This document shows positions 36,530-39,326 of a stretch of DNA of 39,326 nucleotides, one piece after another. The notes under the pieces were generated by a model, which made no database searches, was not told the DNA's origin, and was given only the letters and a program-made list of their open reading frames with translations. The translations under genes were made by a program, and so were the position numbers. The stretch is taken from contig NZ_JAAHGH010000072.1 of assembly GCF_010672525.1 (NCBI RefSeq), positions 1-39,326 on the forward strand. The letters are read 5' to 3'. Numbering within the stretch: position 1 is the first letter of the stretch; each line of letters starts with the position of its first letter. Source of the stretch: Okeania sp. SIO2B3. GTDB lineage: Bacteria > Cyanobacteriota > Cyanobacteriia > Cyanobacteriales > Microcoleaceae.

Positions 36530-36712
36530 GTTTCATCACACGCCCGTTCGGCTCTTTCCAGGGCATCTGCCTAGTTTGTCTGGTTTGTCTGGTTGGCTCT
36601 AGTCTCGTGGCGGTTCTGGTTTTTTGGGAGTTTCGCTCTTGTCTCGTGTAGAGACTTGTAGACTTTGAGCGAGCGAGAAGGGCAGGAGGCAGCACTGCCT
36701 TCTGCTTTTTCT
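36530..36712 (+). ncRNA. Candidate small RNA in a GC-richer block ending in a terminator
   Basis: This 180-bp block has visibly higher GC than the surrounding DNA and no convincing reading frame on the plus strand. It contains local inverted repeats (GTCTCGTGTAGAGAC) and repeated GTCTGGTT words. It ends in a strong intrinsic terminator (36682-36710). A terminator with no protein gene directly before it suggests a non-coding transcript. I do not recognise it as 6S, tmRNA, RNase P or SRP RNA. The 5' end is a guess. Confidence 0.3.
36682..36710 (+). terminator. Strong intrinsic terminator
   Basis: GCAGGAGGCAG (36682-36692) pairs with CTGCCTTCTGC (36695-36705) through one G-T wobble pair and a two-base loop, directly followed by TTTTT (36706-36710). 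It is oriented to stop plus-strand transcription. It is 326 bp beyond the stop of GTPase D and upstream of the recombinase. Confidence 0.75.
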
Positions 36713-36949
36713 CCGAATCTGTTAAGACTATGGACGCACGTTGTTTTTTTCGGATTGATGTCGCAATGCCAATCAGGTTGGTTGTAGGAGAGGAAGCTAT
36801 AACTTTTGTCTAGGAAAAATCACCAAAAGACTAGATATTGTGAAATTGAGCCACAAGTTGCTCTTAGCAACTTTATCAATCGATTTAGCTGTTGTCAAGA
36901 ATTATGCTTTACCCAAAAATTAATTAATAATTCTTAATTTTTAGATGAT

Positions 36950-36966
36950 CCAACGCTCGGTTGGAC
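36950..36966. repeat. Perfect palindrome TCCAACGCTCGGTTGGA
   Basis: TCCAAC (36950-36955), a five-base loop, then GTTGGA (36961-36966). It is about 360 bp upstream of the recombinase start. It could be a recombinase or operator site or simply a repeat; nothing else recognisable is seen between 36711 and the promoter at 37146. Confidence 0.4.
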
Positions 36967-37145
36967 ATGACTTAGCCAGTTGGCCAAGACTTTTACCCGT
37001 TGAATTATTTCCTAATTGAACCTGACGATAAATTCAATAGGCTCAATAATTTTTGTGGCCTTTTACTCTAATTTACAGACTTTTCTGGGAAAAACTTCAG
37101 TAAATATAATTAAGCTATTACTAACTAATTTATTTTTTATACAAA

Positions 37146-37175
37146 TTGCTAAAATTAAAGTAATCGTGCTATAAT
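37146..37175 (+). promoter_or_regulatory. Sigma-70-type promoter upstream of the recombinase
   Basis: TTGCTA (37146-37151), 18 bp, then TATAAT (37170-37175). The spacing and -10 box are near consensus. The leader to the recombinase ATG would be about 150 nt and holds a Shine-Dalgarno-like AAAGGAG (37184-37190) with no start codon after it, plus a 23-codon upstream frame. Confidence 0.5.
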
Positions 37176-37286
37176 AAAATATAGAAAGGAGTAAAGAATA
37201 AATACATAGACACGAAAAAGTATTAAAAATATCTCAAACCAGAGATAATTCAAAGGTAATAAAAAGAGAATAAAAACTGTGAGAAA

Positions 37287-37358
37287 ATGGCTCTTGAGAA
37301 TCCCACTTTTGAAGAGCTATTAGAGTTATCATGGAAAATCTCTCTTTGTGTGGCCTAG
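37287..37358 (+). other. Upstream 23-codon reading frame overlapping the recombinase start
   Basis: ATG 37287 opens a frame of 23 codons (ALENPTFEELLELSWKISL in the middle) ending in TAG at 37356-37358, 25 bases inside the recombinase gene in another frame. NPTFEELLE looks protein-like. It could be a leader peptide controlling recombinase translation, or the true N-terminus of the recombinase displaced by a frameshift. There is no good ribosome site. Confidence 0.3.
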
Positions 37359-38275
37359 ATCATCTTGGACTCACTGCCCCTGTCCCTCTTAACCAACATC
37401 CTGTGGGGGTCTATTTGGCCTCTTTGAGTCCTGGTTCTGTTGTCACCATGAGACAGTCTCTCAACACTATGGCCTCTCTCTTGACGAAGGGTGAGTGTGA
37501 TGCAATAACTCTGGATTGGTCTAAACTCCGCTACCAACACACCGCTGCACTCAAAGTTGCCCTTAGACAGAAATATTCCCCATCCACTGTCAATAAAATG
37601 CTTTGTGCTTTGAGGCGGGTATTAAAAGAGGCTGTTCGTTTGGATTTAATCGACCCCCAAAACTATTCACACGCAGTAGATTTATCTAATATGAGAGTTC
37701 AAGGTAAACCTAGAGGTCGCGCTCTGACTCGTTCTGAAATTACACGCATCATGGAAGTCTGTCAGTCAGATGCACCAATAGATGTGAGGGATACTGCAAT
37801 AATTGCTATCCTACGGGGTACGGGTTTGCGTCGAGCTGAAGTGGTTAATTTAGACTTAGAAGATTTTGACCCTACAACCGGAAAGGTGCAGGTACGTCTG
37901 GGGAAAGGAGGTAAGGATAGAATGGTTTATTTGCCAGAAAGTGCGATCGCACTTGTGGAAAATTGGTTACGGGTAAGAGGAGAAATGCCTGGACCATTAT
38001 TGTGTCCGGTTAATAAGGGTGGCAACTTACAGATGCGCAGGATGTGTCCTGATGCGGTTTTGAAGATTTTGAAGAAGCGCGCTCTACAGGCGGGTGTTGA
38101 GGAGTTTAGTCCCCATGATTTCCGTCGGACGTTTTGTTCTGATTTGCTCGATGCTAATGTGGATATTGTGACGGTACAGAAATTAGCAGGTCATGCTTCA
38201 CCCGTTACTACAGCGAAGTATGATCGACGGGGTGAGGAAACTAAAAAACGGGCGGTGCAAAATTTAGAGTTTTGA
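37331..38275 (+). CDS. Tyrosine recombinase / phage-type integrase
   Basis: 314 residues. The N-terminal half is a SAM-like core-binding domain (QHPVGVYLASLSPGSVVTMR, ALKVALRQKYSPSTVNKMLC). The catalytic domain has the first Arg in LRGTGLRRAEVVNL, Lys in GKGGKDRMVYLP, HDFRRTF (His-x-x-Arg), LAGHASPVTTAKYDRR (His and the nucleophile Tyr), so all active-site residues are present. Length is close to XerC/XerD-like enzymes. The gene is clearly richer in GC than the GTPase and DUF1822 genes, which hints at a different origin. It stops one base before the end of the convergent gene at 38277. No tRNA or obvious attachment repeat is seen nearby, so island mobility is suggested but not shown. Confidence 0.92.
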   Translation: MENLSLCGLDHLGLTAPVPLNQHPVGVYLASLSPGSVVTMRQSLNTMASLLTKGECDAITLDWSKLRYQHTAALKVALRQKYSPSTVNKMLCALRRVLKEAVRLDLIDPQNYSHAVDLSNMRVQGKPRGRALTRSEITRIMEVCQSDAPIDVRDTAIIAILRGTGLRRAEVVNLDLEDFDPTTGKVQVRLGKGGKDRMVYLPESAIALVENWLRVRGEMPGPLLCPVNKGGNLQMRRMCPDAVLKILKKRALQAGVEEFSPHDFRRTFCSDLLDANVDIVTVQKLAGHASPVTTAKYDRRGEETKKRAVQNLEF

Positions 38276-38276
38276 C

Positions 38277-38882
38277 CTAATCAACAAGTGGATTAAATTC
38301 GGTTCCATGTTCTCTTACAATTGCATTCATGTTTTCAATATTTTCCTCTAATATAGAATTGATAAACATTTCTCTTGCTTGATGTGGAATAATAATTGTA
38401 GTATCATCATCTTCTGGAATTGCATCTAAAATCTTTTTAATATTATTATTATCCCAACCAATAGGGCTAAAATTGAGAACCATTGGATAGATTTTGTCGG
38501 CAATTTCAATAGCTTTTTCATAAGAATTCCAAACTGATAAACATTTTGCTAATGTGGCTCCTGGAGGTTTAGCAATTATTAAAAATTTTCCTGATAAATT
38601 TGATTGTTCAATCCATAGATAATATTCATCTGTTTGAAATTTTCTCGATTGAATATAGAGATGCTCTTGATCGACATTTATTTCAAGACGTAAATTTTTA
38701 TATTCCTTTGATATTGCATTTACAGTCCATTGGAATGCTGTGATATCTCCTTCTATAGGTATTTTTATTGTAATTGGTTCTGTTAAACCTATCAAAATTT
38801 TTTCGAGAATATACTTTTTGAGTCTATTAATTTTTTTTCTACGACTTTCAGGAAGTATTTGAAAAAGATTATTTTTACCCAT
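38277..38882 (-). CDS. Hypothetical protein, AT-rich, unknown family
   Basis: 201 residues. The N-terminus is basic and helical (ESRRKKINRLKKYILEKIL). The centre is beta-rich (PITIKIPIEGDITAFQWTVN, NLRLEINVDQEHLYIQSRK, DEYYLWIEQSNLSGKFLIIA), and the C-terminal third is acidic (AIPEDDDTTIIIPHQAREMF). There is no signal peptide or membrane span. It converges with the recombinase gene with a single base between the two stop codons. The start ATG at 38882 follows a purine-rich AGAAAAAGAAAAA stretch. I do not recognise the family and propose no function. Confidence 0.6.
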   Translation of the reverse strand: MGKNNLFQILPESRRKKINRLKKYILEKILIGLTEPITIKIPIEGDITAFQWTVNAISKEYKNLRLEINVDQEHLYIQSRKFQTDEYYLWIEQSNLSGKFLIIAKPPGATLAKCLSVWNSYEKAIEIADKIYPMVLNFSPIGWDNNNIKKILDAIPEDDDTTIIIPHQAREMFINSILEENIENMNAIVREHGTEFNPLVD

Positions 38883-39109
38883 TTTTTCTTTTTCTGATTT
38901 TGATGTAGTTTATATTAAATGTTAGCAAATTATTAACAGTTGCTCAACCTTAAGAAAAACCCACATCGTTTTAATAAGATTCCGTAATCTGCCTGGCTTT
39001 TGGTAGCTACAGTAGTCTGCGAATGATGTTGAAACAGAACTCCGCAAGCTCCGCTCTGTGTAACGAAGTGGGTCTTTATATGTGCTTCAAAATTTTAACT
39101 GTTCAACTT

Positions 39110-39143
39110 GCCAAAGGGTCTGATTGAGCGTACGCCCTTTGGC
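39110..39143. repeat. Hairpin GCCAAAGGG...CCCTTTGGC
   Basis: Nine-base perfect arms at 39110-39118 and 39135-39143 around a 16-base loop containing CGTACG. It lies in the 356-bp gap between 38882 and 39239, which otherwise holds short GC-rich cyanobacterial repeat words (CTCCGCAAGCTCCGCTCTG near 39041) and the terminator below. Confidence 0.5.
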
Positions 39144-39154
39144 TATAAAACAAG

Positions 39155-39183
39155 TTTTTCGATAGCAAATACTATCGAAAAAA
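39155..39183. terminator. Bidirectional terminator
   Basis: TTTTTCGATAG (39155-39165) and CTATCGAAAAA (39172-39182) form a perfect 11-bp stem with a six-base loop. A-runs and T-runs at the stem base allow termination on both strands. It fits the end of the minus-strand gene whose stop is at 39239. Confidence 0.65.
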
Positions 39184-39238
39184 TAGATGCAAAAAAAACA
39201 AGAGCGATCGCTGGCTTCTTAATACTTTTTATTGAACA

Positions 39239-39325
39239 CTATTTACCAGCAGAAGAACTACCTGCCCTCTCCTCCTGACATTCTAACCAAAACCCTATAG
39301 CTTCTCTAATTATAGCTGATTTTGT
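39239..39325 (-). CDS. Ribbon-helix-helix protein C-terminus (antitoxin-like), 5' end outside window
   Basis: The last 28 codons of a minus-strand gene run in from the window edge. The visible peptide TKSAIIREAIGFWLECQEE is typical of the second helix and turn of small ribbon-helix-helix DNA-binding proteins (CopG/ParD type, consensus S-x-x-I-R-E-A), followed by a flexible Ser/Gly/Lys tail. A terminator follows at 39183-39155. Such proteins are often antitoxins, but the partner, if any, is outside the window. Confidence 0.6.
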   Translation of the reverse strand, partial: TKSAIIREAIGFWLECQEERAGSSSAGK

Positions 39326-39326
39326 T

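Noticed and set aside
36530-36830. Minus-strand frame of about 110 codons rich in Arg, Thr and Gln
   Set aside because: No start codon in position, extreme composition, and it runs antisense to a strong terminator hairpin; judged a by-product of the GC-rich block.
36357-37330. tRNA or attachment site next to the recombinase
   Set aside because: I searched for T-loop-like GGTTCGA words and cloverleaf arms by eye and found none.

Overview
The window is AT-rich and looks cyanobacterial. It carries repeated HIP1 octamers (GCGATCGC, e.g. near 14054, 22677, 28002, 30899, 36223, 37943, 39203), two COP23-domain lipoproteins, two DUF1822 proteins, a cyanobacterial-type CHAT-STAND-WD40 protein, and several cyanobacterial short palindromes and MITE-like elements. 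There is no CRISPR array, rRNA or tRNA that I can recognise.

Layout. (1) 1-1200: 3' part of a PD-(D/E)XK-like nuclease gene, then a dead IS66-type transposase remnant. (2) 1273-22532, plus strand: sigma-70-like protein, DUF1822-HEAT protein, a 39-codon reading frame, large dynamin-like GTPase, small TRAFAC-type GTPase, 1162-aa protein resembling GTPase-associated protein 1 (GAP1), two small membrane proteins, COP23 lipoprotein, double-trypsin/TPR protein, small membrane protein, and a 1604-aa CHAT-STAND-WD40 protein. (3) 26937-22549, minus strand: a second sigma-like protein followed by a DUF1822 domain fused to a dynamin-like GTPase. (4) 27558-36356, plus strand: C39-type cysteine peptidase with an acidic repeat N-terminus, second COP23 lipoprotein, and three dynamin-like GTPases in tandem. 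(5) 36357-39326: a GC-richer stretch with a strong terminator (possible small RNA), a tyrosine recombinase, an unknown gene, and the 3' end of a ribbon-helix-helix gene.

How the genes may work together. The proposal is inference from domain content. The cluster combines nucleotide switches (five GTPases or GTPase fusions and one STAND ATPase), proteolytic effectors (CHAT caspase-like, two trypsin domains in one chain, C39-like), membrane-acting parts (dynamin paddles, lipoproteins, single-pass proteins) and two sigma-like/DUF1822 pairs that could be regulators or adaptors. This matches the published idea of NTP-dependent, protease-armed conflict systems in multicellular and colonial bacteria, but with an unusually large set of dynamin-like GTPases. 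The same DUF1822 module is joined to HEAT repeats in one pair and to a dynamin-like GTPase in the other, so it looks like a shared adaptor with exchangeable partners. An inverted GTPase duplication, several MITEs, an IS66 remnant and a recombinase gene suggest a plastic genomic island.
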